From Hetaerina americana (Eukaryota; Arthropoda; Insecta; Odonata; Calopterygidae), in assembly GCA_022747635.1 (NCBI GenBank), contig JAKTNV010000601.1, positions 36,013 to 100,012 of the forward strand: DNA of 64,000 nt, written 5' to 3'. The notes under the pieces were generated by a model, which ran no database searches, had not been told where the DNA came from, and worked only from the letters and a program-made list of their open reading frames with translations. Positions 20,518-30,779 of this stretch are shown one piece after another. Positions within the stretch are counted from its first letter, which is position 1, and each line of letters begins with the position of its first letter. A program made the position numbers and the translations under genes.

Positions 20518-22206
20518 CAATGAATCTGGCTGATAAACTCCGCCAGTCTGAGTATTTGAAGGGAAGTAGAAAGTCCTTCCCGGAATCCCATTTGTTCTGG
20601 CCTAATTACGTCATTGGTCCGTAGGAAGAGGTCTAGACGGGCTTTTAAAATTGATTCAAACAGCTTAGAGATAGATGAAAGTAAGGAAATAGGTCTACGG
20701 TTTAAAGGAATTGTCGGGTCTTTGCCTGGCTTGGGAAGCAGGCACACTTTTGCTATTTTCCAGGAATCTGGAAAGTAGCAAGAGGAAAGACTTATTAAAT
20801 AAGCCCAGTAGGTGACGAACGGCCGCCAGTGGCGCGTTCTTTAATTGCCTGTTTGAAATGTCATCAATACCCGGGGTTTTTTTCGGGTTTAAGTACTTTA
20901 TAGTCATTCTAAGCTCCGTCTCAGTGACCGGCCGGAACGGAGGAGTCGGAAGGAGACCTAAGCTACTTACAGCAGCCTCGGCCTCTTCGTCCTCCTGCGT
21001 CCTTGGCCAGTCGGTTTTAAGAGTCATGGTTTCCCGGAACGCATTGGCTAGGATTTCTGCCTCGTCATTGGCGTCGAAGTACAGGTTGTCGTTATGCCTG
21101 ATGGGCTGGTCTGGACGGCCTTTTTTGGTCAGTTGCTTAGCAACCTTCCAAAGGGATCCGTCGTCGAAGAAAAGGTTGTCGAGTTTGTCTCTCCATTGGT
21201 CATTAATCCGGTTTCTGATCTCGCGTTTGACGCAGGACGCGAAAAAGTTATTAGTTAGGCGCCATCCCTGGTTCACGCCCATTGTCTGCGGGCCTTGTTG
21301 CGCTGTTTTATGAGTAGCAGGATGTCGTCGGGTAGGGCGTTTGAAGGAGGGGGATGAGGGTACGGGAGAGATGCAAGTGCATGCGCGTCCCGCATTGCCT
21401 CGTTTATGGCCAAGACATGAGCGTCAATGTCCTGCCGGGCTGAGGAGTGTGGGATTGTGATTGAGGAAAAGGCGTCTACTGCTATGGAGGCGAACAGTTT
21501 CCAGTTCGTCTTGGAAGGAAGGGAAGGAGGCTGCTCATAAGGGACAGTCGCAATGTCGGTTTTAATCGGGTAATGATCACTGGAGAGATCGGAAAGTACA
21601 TTTGGAGTCGTTATGTAAGGCAGATTTTTCGTTAGGCAGAAATCCAGGATGTCTTCACCACCACGGCTGTCAATGTGCGTCGCCGCTAGTGGCACTGCGA
21701 CGTCTACCATGATGGAATTAACAATATTATGCAAAACGCCGGCCATTAGTATTCGCGGACTGGCACCCCCATTCCGTATGTTTTGAATTCCAATCGCCGA
21801 TGGCTACGACGCGTCTGTCAGTCGGGAATAAGGGACGAAATTCGTCAGGAACAATGGGTTTACCACAAGGTTGGTAAACGGAATAGATGTCAAGTTCACC
21901 TATGGGTGTTGGGAGCCGTATTCCGACGCATTCTTATGTACTAAGGGCGTGTCCTTTCAGTGCTTTGTGTTTAATAGATTATTTTACTGCGATGAGCACG
22001 CCTCCACCGCGAGCGGTGGGACGGTCTCGCCGATATGTGGTATAGTTGGGTATGTGGAATATGTGACTTGGTTTCAGATGCGTCTCCTGAAGGGCGACTA
22101 CATCGAAATTGCCAGAGCTTATAAAGTTTTTGAATTCCCGTTGGCGGCCGAGTATGCCGTTGCAATTCCAACTGAGAAGGCAAATGTTACGGAGCTTACT
22201 AGTCAT
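20518..22206 (-). pseudogene. K ORF2: endonuclease and partial RT, frameshifted
   Basis: It starts at ATG 22206 and encodes LLSWNCNGI and VVALQETHLKP, with RGGGVLIAVK before a stop at 21979. After frameshifts, 21746-21273 carries the end of the endonuclease (LSSDHYPIKTDI). Then 21282-20695 has the pre-RT region (WRLTNNFFASCVKREI, KKTPGIDDISNRQLK), and 20747-20518 has MCLLPKPGKDP, RRPISLLSSISKLFE and RPEQMGFREGLSTSLQ. It is cut before the YADD box. Confidence 0.85.
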
Positions 22207-25012
22207 TAAGCTCGTGCAACTCGCATAATTGCTGAAGCATAAAGATTTTCTTCTCCGTTTTTGTCTTTAAGAGACTTAATTGGTTGTGAATGGACATAAA
22301 ATATGCAAATAGTGTCTGTTCTCCGTGTACGGAATTAGAAGTAGGAAGGTTTGGTAGGTGACTATTAGAGAAAGAAGAGGATTGTGAAATAGTGCCGCCG
22401 GGCATAAGTGGGTTGATACAATGGGGAGGAGGGATTCTAGGAGGGGGTAGAGAGGGAAATGGGTTGTTGGCGGTAAAAGACTTTTGGCCCTGCAAAGGAC
22501 CTTGAGCTCTTGGAGCCCAAGCGTTCCTGTCAGGAGCCGGGGCAGGTATAAATGTTTTCCCTTGGGCTGATCCTCGGGGGGTTGTGTCGCACTTTTCTCT
22601 CGCCAATCTTCGCTGATTTTCCAATTTGAAAACGGGACATCCGCGATAATTGGCGGGGTGCTCCATTGTGCAGTTTACGCATCGCGCGGGCGTACTGCGG
22701 TCTTTCTTTTCAAATTCGGATGTTAAGTATGGACCGGCGCACTTAACGCAACGGCGCCGAATGTTACAATAATTTTTTGTATGGCCGAAGCCCTGGCATT
22801 TGTGGCACTGTACAACGCCCTTAGGTTTGGTGAATTTTGATATATTCACCCGCATGGTCAACAAATATTTGATTTTAAGGAGGTCCCCTGGTTGCGGATC
22901 ATCTGTTAAAATCACATGGTATACTGGCACCAATCGCTTGGTGCCAGTTGTTTTTTCTTCTTTCCTGTCCAAATAGGTGGGTTTTGTGGTGGTGAGTTGA
23001 ACGACACTCTTTGTCTTGTACCCCATATGTTTTAATTCTGCCTCCAGGTCTTTAGCATTAACGTCGCCTACCAGGTTTTTGACGCAATACTCCTTTAATC
23101 TATCGGCTGGAAGCTGATAGGACGTGTATTCCAAGTCTCTGGTTTTCAGAATCTGCCTGGTTTTGACATAGTCCTCTTCGATGGCACAAGTGATCGCTAC
23201 TGCGTTTAACCCCTTGAGAATACATTTTGACGGCGAGAGCAGATTGGCCGCCAACTCCTTCGCCAAGTCCACCCAACCCTTAACATTGTGGACGGTAATG
23301 GCTGGAATTTTATGGAGATTATTTTACTTGCGGCTGAGTCTCCATCACCTCAGCCGCTGTTTCAATGGGTGTGAATCCATTGGTGTGCGTGATTTCCGGA
23401 GAGTCTACGATTCTACGCCTTTTTAGAGGGGTACCTTTTTTCCTGGAGACGACAGTGAAGCCGTCATCTCCTTGAACATGCGGTGTTTGCGCATGTGGGC
23501 CTGTGTGGAGTGGTTCGGCGAGAGGGAGGGTAACAGTGGTTGTCGCTGAAGTGGTGGACGCGTTTGCCGTGTTTTTCGGTCCAACGGCTGTTTTTGCGGT
23601 ATCTACAATAGCGACCGTTTCTTTTTTATTGATAGTTTTCCGCTTTTGGATGGCGGCAATGACTGCGGCTGATGCCGGAGATGAAGCTATTACATTTTTC
23701 CCCTTACAAGAGGTTTTTCCAGTTTTACATGTGTCCAACTGTAAGTTGTCTGGCCTTTCAATCTGTCCGGCCGAGCCGGATTTACTATTTTTACCGTTTT
23801 CTCCTATTTTCGGGTCCTCTGTTGCCCTTATACCAAAGGTATAGACTGGTCTGGTCTCAACGCCCTTAGGTTTGGTGAATTTAGATATATTCCCCCGCAT
23901 GGTCATAAGGTATTCAATTTTAAGAAGGTCCCCTGGTTGGGGATCATTTGTTAATATGACATGATAAACTGGCACCAATCGCTTAGTGCCAGTTGTTTTC
24001 CCTTTCATCCTGTCCTCATAGGTAGGTTTACTGGTGGTCAGTTGTACGACGCTTTTTACCTTGTACCCCATTTGGTGTAATTCTAGTTCCAAGTCTTTAG
24101 CATTTACGTCGCCTACCAGGTTTTTTACGCAATACTCTTTCAGCCTATCGGCTGGAAGCTGGTAAGACGTGTATTCTAGATCCCTGATTTTAAGAATATG
24201 TTCGGTTTTAATATAATCCTCTGTGCTGGTACAAGTTATTGCTACGGTGTTTGGCCCCTTGAGGATACATTTGGGCGGCGAGAGCAGATTTGTCGTCAAC
24301 TCCTTAGCCAATTCAACCCACCCTTTCACATTGTGGACGTTTATGGCCGGGATTTTGGGTGATTTTGGTACGGACGGCTGTGTCTCCATCACCTCAGCCG
24401 ATGATTCGATGGGTGTAAACCTGTTTGCATGAGTAATGTCTGTGGAGTCTAAAATTCTTCGCCTTTTGAGCGGAGTACCTTTTTTCCTGGAGACGACAGT
24501 GAAGCCGTCGTCTCCTTGACCATGCGGTGTTTGTGCTTGTGGGCCTGTGTTGAGCGGTTCGGCGAGAGGGAGGGTACCAATGGTCGTTGCTGAAGAGGTG
24601 GACGTTGTTAATTGGTCGTTACTGTTATTGGCCATGTTCCTCGTTTCCACGGCTGTTTCGGAGGTACCTACTGAAGTGACCTTTTCTTTTTTTTTATTGA
24701 CAATTTGATGCTTTTGAAGGGCGGCAATGGCTGCGGCTGTCGCCGGGGATGGCGAGGCTATTTCGCTGTTGTGTTTACGAGAGCTTTTTTGATGTCGAGA
24801 GCTCCTGTCTGTAAAATTACTGGCCTCTGAGCCTGACCGGCCGGACCGGATTTACCATTTTCGGGGTTTGTTTCCTTTCGCGGGCTCTCTTTTGCCCGTG
24901 TACCGAAAGTGTAAACTTTTTTAAACATTCCTTGCAACGGCAAGGGAGGTGGCGTTGGAATTAGGTCTCTAATATCGTTGGCAATCTTCGCCGTGTCGGA
25001 CGAATCGGCCAT
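22199..25012 (-). pseudogene. K ORF1 with an internal tandem duplication
   Basis: It begins MADSSDTAKIAND at 25012. Frames at 24650-23319 and 23272-22199 carry the same domain twice: DDGFTVVSRKKGTPLKRRRI, ELxxNLLSPxKCILKG, YTSYQLPADRLKEYCVKNL and ISKFTKPKGV. Only the second copy goes on to the zinc knuckles (CHKCQGFGHTKNYC, CVKCAGPYL, CVNCTMEHPANYRGC). The first joins YTFG-like N-terminal sequence again after KPKGV. Frameshifts at about 24700 and 23300 break it. The normal role would be RNA binding in the element particle. Confidence 0.85.
22816..24930 (-). repeat. Internal tandem duplication in K ORF1 (about 1.05 kb period)
   Basis: The KPKGV codons at about 23861 and 22816 are 1,045 bp apart, and the YTFG codons at about 24901 and 23831 about 1,070 bp apart. 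The copies differ at many positions by eye, so the duplication is not recent. Confidence 0.8.
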
Positions 25013-25265
25013 TTCGTGGTATTTTTCTGAGCGCGGTGATGCTCCGAATTGCTATCATCACGCAGCAGCCGATAAAATGGCAGACGCAGCATCTGAATTT
25101 TTTAATTGGAATTTGATCAGACATTGAATTTGTCGAAATGGAATTTTCGAATTTTTATTCAGATCTTCGTGTCCGCCTGCTCATTTTGCACCTCTTTTCA
25201 TCGTGCCGCTTACATCTTTGGTAATTGATAAAGCTGCAGCGACTTCATCGCGTCAGCTCGTTGCC
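25013..25265 (+). other. Junction between K 5' end and R 5' leader
   Basis: No gene. It holds the 5' ends of two head-to-head elements. ATCATCACGCAGCAGCC at about 25055 resembles ATCGTGCAGCAGCC near the 5' end of the minus-strand R relic (about 43040), so the R leader probably begins near 25020. Confidence 0.45.
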
Positions 25266-26721
25266 ATGGCGACCGCCCCGTCGCCATGCTTTTCCCGTCC
25301 CGGTTCTCCCGTGGACGATGAGGGGTTCATTACACCGCGGCGCCAAGCCAAGGTGATAGCTCCACTATTCAAGCGTCCATTTACATCGCTTATAGACGCC
25401 ACCCTCAAGCGTGCACGCAACTCTGCGGATGCGTTTATCCCGACGCCGACGTCAAATACTTTCGCGGTGCTCGCCCCAGCGACCGATTCATCCGAACCGG
25501 TCACAGCGGCCATGGAGGAAGATCCAGCTTCCTCCCATGGAGGCAATCCCGAACCACCGTCCCAGCCGTGCCAAGCGCCCCCCTCCTCTCGTCGTTTACG
25601 ACGTTGAGGACGTGCGCGCCTTTCGCGATTTGATCCGTTCAGCTGTAACGGATCAATCGTCCACCGTGTCATATGGAGAGTCATCGGCGCACGTGCAGAC
25701 ACGTAACATCGAGGACTTTCACTCCTTGAGAAAGGCCCTCTCCGAGGCGGACGCCCAAATGTCGACTCGGGGAGGAGAAGACCACGGCATTTACTTTCCG
25801 TGGCCTTTCGTCGCGCCACCAGGTGAATGACCTGCTCGAGGATCTTCGCGACATCGATGTCGACGCGCGTCGGGCTCGCCAGTTGACTTCCGAAGGGAAG
25901 CCGATCGGCGTTTTCGTCGTAAACATCGCATCCAATGACAAATGGCCGATATCGTCCATTAAGGCGCTCCGCAGCGTTGGGAACAACGTGGTGTTGGTCC
26001 GCCTTTACGTTTATCGGGACCCGCAGCTTTGCCACCGCTGCTCGCGTTTCGGCCACGGCAGCTTCTGCTCGGCATCCCCCCGCTGCCCATTATGTTCCGG
26101 AGCTCATCACTTGGAGGATTGCGCGCGGAACGGCGAGGAGAAATGCCCAAGCTGCAACGGAGCGCACTCGGCTTTCTCTCCGCAATGCCCAACATGGATA
26201 GCGGAGGAGAGGCGTGCTGAAAAGCCGTCTCAAAAACGCCGCGGACGAGGACCAGCTGCAGCCCCTAACACCAGGGCACCGACATCCCAAGCGCCAACCA
26301 ACACGTTTCCTGTTGCCTCTTTGGGCACCAGAAACGCGTGGAAAGGCGCAGACGCATCCCGCGGATCAGCTCCTCAGCGTCCATCTCCACGTACGCGCCT
26401 GGGAATACAATTCCCTGTCCTCCCGGTTCCTGCAGCGAGCACCACAGAAACGGCCGCGTCGCTCATGGTCCCCCTACGAGACTGGAAACGCCAGCAGAGG
26501 ACGGCGGCATCCCAGCCTTCGGTCCTTTTAGGGGCCACATCCACTTCGGCCGCCGCTGAGTCGGACGTCGCCGAGAGGAGAATCCCCTTTTCAGCGTTCT
26601 CGGAACGCTGGCCACCATCTCCGCTGCGCTGCAGACGCAGCTCCAGGTCCTCTCGGCAACGCTGCAGCAGCTGCCGGCTCTTCTTGCGATCCGTCATGGA
26701 TATTACGCTTCCAAGACGACG
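25266..26721 (+). pseudogene. R ORF1, zinc-knuckle protein, frameshifted
   Basis: ATG 25266 (MATAPSPCFSRPG) is chosen because the minus-strand relative starts MAAVPSHGVSCPG. The frame shifts at about 25600 and 25825. From 25823 it carries a pre-knuckle domain (KPIGVFVVNIASN), then CHRCSRFGHGSFC, CPLCSGAHHLEDC and CPSCNGAHSAFSPQC. A further shift near 26570 makes the ORF1 frame run directly into ORF2. Read in the shifted frame, the C-terminus (SVLGTLATIS, LSATLQQLPALL) matches the minus-strand copy and ends at 26721. Confidence 0.8.
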
Positions 26722-28927
26722 TAACATCGTCATTGCGTCTTGGAATGCCGGAGGCGCCGTGGCAAGGAAGACGCCGGAGCTACTCGCATTTCTGTCTCGA
26801 CAGAAATGCGAAATAGCGCTGCTTCAGGAAACATTCCTAAAGCCGAGGAATAGATGGACGGTTCCGGGCTTCAGGATTTTCCGAGATGACCGGACGGGAA
26901 AAGGAGGAGGGACTGCGATCCTGGTCGCCGATCATCTGCGTGCGCAACGATTGACGCTGCCGACGTTTCAATCGACGGAAGCCACTGCCATCGAGCTGGA
27001 ATGCGGTGAAGGTCCTCTTCGCCTCGCTTCGCTATACATTCCACCAAAGGCGACGTTTCGCTCAGAAGAACTCGCGGCAATATTCGCGGGATCCGTTCCC
27101 ACGATAGCCGCGGGGGATCTGAACGCGAAACATCCCAACTGGCACTCCAAGACGGGAAACCCGCGAGGACTTCGCCTGCAGCAGTGGACTTCCGCTGAAC
27201 GACTCGACGTCATCGGTCCACGTACGCCGACTCATTTCGCGACCTGCGGATTTAGCGACGTACTGGACATCGCTGTGCACGCAAGGCTGCCAACGGCGCT
27301 GTCTGCGAGAGCCATCTACGCCCTGGACAGCGATCATCTGCCTGTTCTCCAGCTCGCGAGACGGCCTTTGGAAACTCCACCGAGAACCGTTCGCGACTTT
27401 TGGACTCTTTTTCGGGACCGGGTCACCGACCGAATGAGAGCCATCCCGCTTCCTCCGTCTCTCAGTTTCCCGAGGAAATCGACCGTCTGGTCGAGTTTTT
27501 GACGGAAACTGGGCAGGCGGCGTCTGCAGCTGCGATCCCCGAACCTCCCGCTCGTGAAAGGAATCACCTGGCGCTGCCACGATCCATTGGCGACAAGAAC
27601 CGGCTCCGTCGTCAGTTCCAGCGCTCTCGCTGCCCAGCCGACAAAGCGATTCTCAACGGCAGCCAGCGTTTCATCAGGGAGGAGATTGCGGCCTTCAGGA
27701 CAGCCACCTGGGAGAAGTAGGTTTCCTCTCCGGAGGATGGTTCGATCTGGAGGCTCGCAAGAAGCCTTCGAGGAGAGCCGCGAGAAGAGGCGCCGCTGCG
27801 TACCGCTACCGGGATCCTGAAGACACCAGAGGAGAAAGCTACGGGGATGGCAGACCACCTGGAGGAAGTGTTCTTTCCTTCCGAAGGAGATGAAAGCCAG
27901 GAGGACCCTCTCCGCTCGCCAGTTCTTCCGCCAAGATCGCCCAGCCGCGTACGCGACCGCGAAGAGATGCCGCCAATCGTCGACGAGGAGGACCTTCGAG
28001 GGGCCATAAAAACTCGGAAACTTCGAAAGTCGCCGGGACCGGACGAAATCGCGAACGCTGTGATCGCCAAAATGCCGATTTCTCTCGCCTCTCTACTGAT
28101 TTGCGTCTTCAATGCCTGTCTCGCCATCGGACATTTCCCAACCCATTGGAAGGAGGCACGCGTTGTGTGCATCCCAAAGGCGGGGAAATCACCATTGCCG
28201 GCGAATTTCCGTCCGATCTCCTTGCTCGACGGCCTGGGAAAGCTGTTTGAGCGAATCCTCCTGCACCACCTAACTGACATCACTGAGGAGCTAAACATCC
28301 TTCCGAAGCATCAATTCGGCTTTCGCAGCGAACATTACGACGCATCAGGTCGCGAGCTTGCTGAACTTCGTCACTGAAGGTTTCAACCGACGGCATTCCA
28401 CCGTCGGCGCCTTCTTTGACGTCAGCAAGGCGTTCGATCGGGTGTGGCACGAGGGTCTCCTGTGGAAGCTGAATTTCTTCGGATTTCCTCGCTGGTGGAC
28501 AGCGATAGCGGCATCTTGGCTCCGAGATCGAACCTTCCGAGTCAGCTGGGGACAAGCGGCATCAGAGAGCGGCAAATTCGTGCAGGCGTCCCGCAAGGGA
28601 GTTTGCTCTCGCCGCTTCTCTTCAACATCTACTCGGCGGACATCCCATCGGACTTCGGAAGCAACGTTCTCGTCGCCACATACGCGGACGACACGGCGAT
28701 CTTGGCGAAATCAACACGGCAGCGTATGGCGGCGCGGTACCTTCAGGATGCGGTCGACGATCTGATCAGCTGGTATTCCCGCTGGAGATTCGGCGTGAAC
28801 GAGGACAAGACGCAGGCGATCGTCTTCTCCAAGAGGCCGATGGGGTCCGGCGATATTCTCGTCGGCGCGACTGAAGTCCTTTGGAAGGAGGCGGTATTAT
28901 ACCTCGGCGTTGTACTCGACAAGCGGA
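26696..28927 (+). pseudogene. R ORF2, 5' part: endonuclease and RT, frameshifted
   Basis: ATG 26696 (MDITLPRRR) overlaps the end of ORF1. The endonuclease has ASWNAGG, LLQETFLKP, AAGDLNAKHPNW and SDHLPVL (to about 27350). After frameshifts near 27480 and 27750, RT motifs follow: ANFRPISLLDGLGKLFE, HQFGFR, FFDVSKAFDRVWHEG, RAGVPQGSLLSPLLFN and YADDTAILAKS. There are further shifts at about 28340 and 28550. ILN-3 interrupts it after GVVLDKR; it continues at 34676. Confidence 0.88.
28913..28927 (+). repeat. Target-site duplication of ILN-3, left copy
   Basis: TACTCGACAAGCGGA, repeated at 34661-34675. The first two or three bases are ambiguous because they also fit the (ACT)n tail; the unambiguous part is 13 bp. 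Confidence 0.95.
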
Positions 28928-29526
28928 CCCCCCCGCGGGTAGGGGGATAGAGAATACTCCCGCAGTATCCCTGCTTGTCGTAAGAGGCGACTAAAAGGGC
29001 GGGGAGAAAACCCCGAAAACAAACCCCAAGCCAGCAAGGGATGCGTCCGGACAGTGCTGTGGATCCACTGTCTGTGAGCGGCCATACCATCTGGCCTGCG
29101 ATCCGCCCAGGTGTTTGCCGTGCCTGGAGACCCGTAAGGGAGAAAAGGGGATCCTGGAGGGTGAGCTTTCTGGTTCCCAGCAGGGTGTCGGATGCCCTGT
29201 ATGGACCGGGGAGTGATACCCCTCTTCGGCCCCGGATTTCGTGTAAACGGGAGGCCGGGAGCTAGCCACTCCCGGTCAATCGGCTTCCGTCGCGTTTTCG
29301 CTCCGGTGGCGAGTGCCAAGGTTGTGGGGGTCTGCGTAGGGAGGTCGGAGATGTAAGGGTTTTGGTGGGCCCTTGCACCGAAGATCCACCCCGAAACAGA
29401 CAACCACTCCAGAAGCGCTATATCCCTCGAGTTAGCCCTGGCGACCGCTCCGGTTTGGCGGAGCGGCGTCCCAAATGTGTGGCTCCGTGGCGGGTGGGGA
29501 GGCCGAGGGACGAATTATTTATTATT
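28928..29526 (+). promoter_or_regulatory. ILN-3 5' UTR with structured 5' end
   Basis: The first 100 nt contain several short inverted repeats: CCCCC/GGGGG, GGGATA/TATCCC (or ATACT/AGTAT), GTCG/CGAC around TAAGAGG, and CGGGG/CCCCG around AGAAAA. GCGGG in the first loop can also pair with CCCGC downstream. The block recurs at the start of every copy (4604, 8426, 35328, 43825, 52319, 60967). A plus-strand short ORF (29041-29265, MRPDSAVDPLS) is also kept in most copies. The internal promoter must lie here, but I cannot locate it. Confidence 0.7.
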
Positions 29527-30693
29527 ATGGAGGAAAAACCCTTTCCACCACTAAAAAGATCCCGTCCGGACACCGGCGGGGGAGAAAAGTGCATAGGCGC
29601 ATGTAAGCGCTATTTAATTATGTCGTGCATAAAGGAAGGTGAAACCTTGAAAAAGGTTTCTCCTTTCTTAATTCGCAGAGTTTTGTCACAGATTGTGCCT
29701 GGGGACCCAAAGAGCGTGAAGAAGCTCCGGGATGGTACACTTCTTATAGAGACCCTGAACGATACACAAAGCGATAAACTGCTTGCTATGGGAATGCTCC
29801 ATGACATTCCGATTAAGGTGGAGGTGCACCGCACTCTTAACACCTGTCGGGGAGTCATCAGTCACTACGACCTCCTATACGTGGACATGGAAGAAATCAA
29901 GAGAGAAATGTTCTCTCAGGGAGTGACTGATTGTCGTCGACTCACCACAAGGCGCAACGGAGAAAACGTAAACAGCACCTCCGTGATCTTGACGTTTGCG
30001 CGTGATAGACTACCCGACAAGGTGTTTGTGGGCTATGAATCGGTACCAGTGAGGCCATTCATCCCAAATCCCGTGCGTTGTTTCAAATGCCAACGGTTCG
30101 GCCATGTCGCGTCGCGCTGCGAGGGTAAGGCCACCTGCCCGCGCTGTGGCAAAGACGCGCACGAGGATAAAGAGTGCTCTTCGGAACCTCTTTGTGTCAA
30201 TTGCGAGGGTACACACCCTGTGTACTCTCGTGATTGCCCGAAGATGAAAGAAGAGAGGAAAGTCATGGAGATAAAAACCCTTGAAAAAATCCCATATGCG
30301 GAAGCGAGGAGAAAATACAGGGCGCTAATCGCTCCAACTTTCTCCCGGTCCTTTGCTTCCGTTGCAACCACGCAATGTGTAAAGTGTACCATCGCCACGC
30401 AGACGGAGATACCGAAAGAATCCCCAGTTGAAAACACGCAAGTGCCTAAACCCAAAAGGGTGAAGGATGGGAAGAGTAAGGTGGACAAGGAGCCACCTAC
30501 TCCTGTGGGCCCTTCAAAGAAGAGCCCACTAAAAACCACCAAGGGGAACACGCCAAAAGGGCGTGAGAATACACCTTCCCCGCCGCCTCCAGTGAAGCCA
30601 AAGAAGCCGGAGGTAATTGAAGAGGACCAGAGTATCTCCGATACTGAGGTCTTCGCAAACGAGTGGAAGAGGAAACATCGCTTCAAGCGATAA
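29527..30693 (+). CDS. ILN-3 ORF1, zinc-knuckle nucleic-acid-binding protein
   Basis: 388 aa from ATG 29527 (MEEKPFPPLKRSRPD); the frame is open to ATG 29362, so 443 aa is the longest form. The N-terminal part (KRYLIMSCIKEGETLKKVSPFLI, residues about 25-50) is conserved in all copies. The knuckles CFKCQRFGHVASRC, CPRCGKDAHEDKEC and CVNCEGTHPVYSRDC cover about residues 185-242. Next comes the MEIKTLEKIPYAEARRKYR block common in I-type ORF1, then a Lys/Pro-rich tail that ends KRKHRFKR. In this superfamily the protein coats element RNA. ORF2 starts 86 bp downstream. Confidence 0.92.
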   Translation: MEEKPFPPLKRSRPDTGGGEKCIGACKRYLIMSCIKEGETLKKVSPFLIRRVLSQIVPGDPKSVKKLRDGTLLIETLNDTQSDKLLAMGMLHDIPIKVEVHRTLNTCRGVISHYDLLYVDMEEIKREMFSQGVTDCRRLTTRRNGENVNSTSVILTFARDRLPDKVFVGYESVPVRPFIPNPVRCFKCQRFGHVASRCEGKATCPRCGKDAHEDKECSSEPLCVNCEGTHPVYSRDCPKMKEERKVMEIKTLEKIPYAEARRKYRALIAPTFSRSFASVATTQCVKCTIATQTEIPKESPVENTQVPKPKRVKDGKSKVDKEPPTPVGPSKKSPLKTTKGNTPKGRENTPSPPPPVKPKKPEVIEEDQSISDTEVFANEWKRKHRFKR

Positions 30694-30779
30694 CCTCAAT
30701 AGAGTTGGTCATCTCCCTTTTTAGTCATCTTATTTATTTATATATTTATTTATTTATTTATTTTAACTGAACACTTTAA
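30694..30779 (+). other. ORF1-ORF2 spacer with TTTA repeats
   Basis: An AT-rich spacer with a variable TTTA/TATTTATT run just before the ORF2 ATG. Its length differs between copies (66 bp in ILN-2, 86 bp here, 82 bp in ILN-4 and ILN-5). The ATG context (CACTTTAAATGTG) is constant. Confidence 0.7.

Larger units (their letters stand above)
20518..25012 (-). mobile_element. K, Jockey-like LINE, 3'-truncated
   Basis: A minus-strand element with ORF1 (25012-22199, internally duplicated) and ORF2 (22206-20518). The two ORFs overlap by 8 nt (ATGACTAG). The zinc-knuckle sequences (GFGHTKNYC, EHPANYRGCP) are typical of Jockey ORF1. It ends abruptly inside the RT, where the J1 leader begins. Its 5' end faces the 5' end of R (+ strand) at about 25013-25060. 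Confidence 0.82.

Noticed and set aside
20183..20520. GC-rich open frames as a small host gene
   Set aside because: Several overlapping frames are open on both strands of a low-complexity GC block that sits where the J1 leader should be.
25823..27502. A natural ORF1-endonuclease fusion protein in R
   Set aside because: Comparison with the minus-strand R copy shows the ORF1 C-terminus in another frame, so the fusion comes from a frameshift near 26570.
28928..29015. HDV-like or hammerhead ribozyme at the ILN 5' end
   Set aside because: The first C-run pairs at once with GGGGG 8 nt later. I could not draw the HDV nested double pseudoknot or find a CUGAUGA/GAA hammerhead core.
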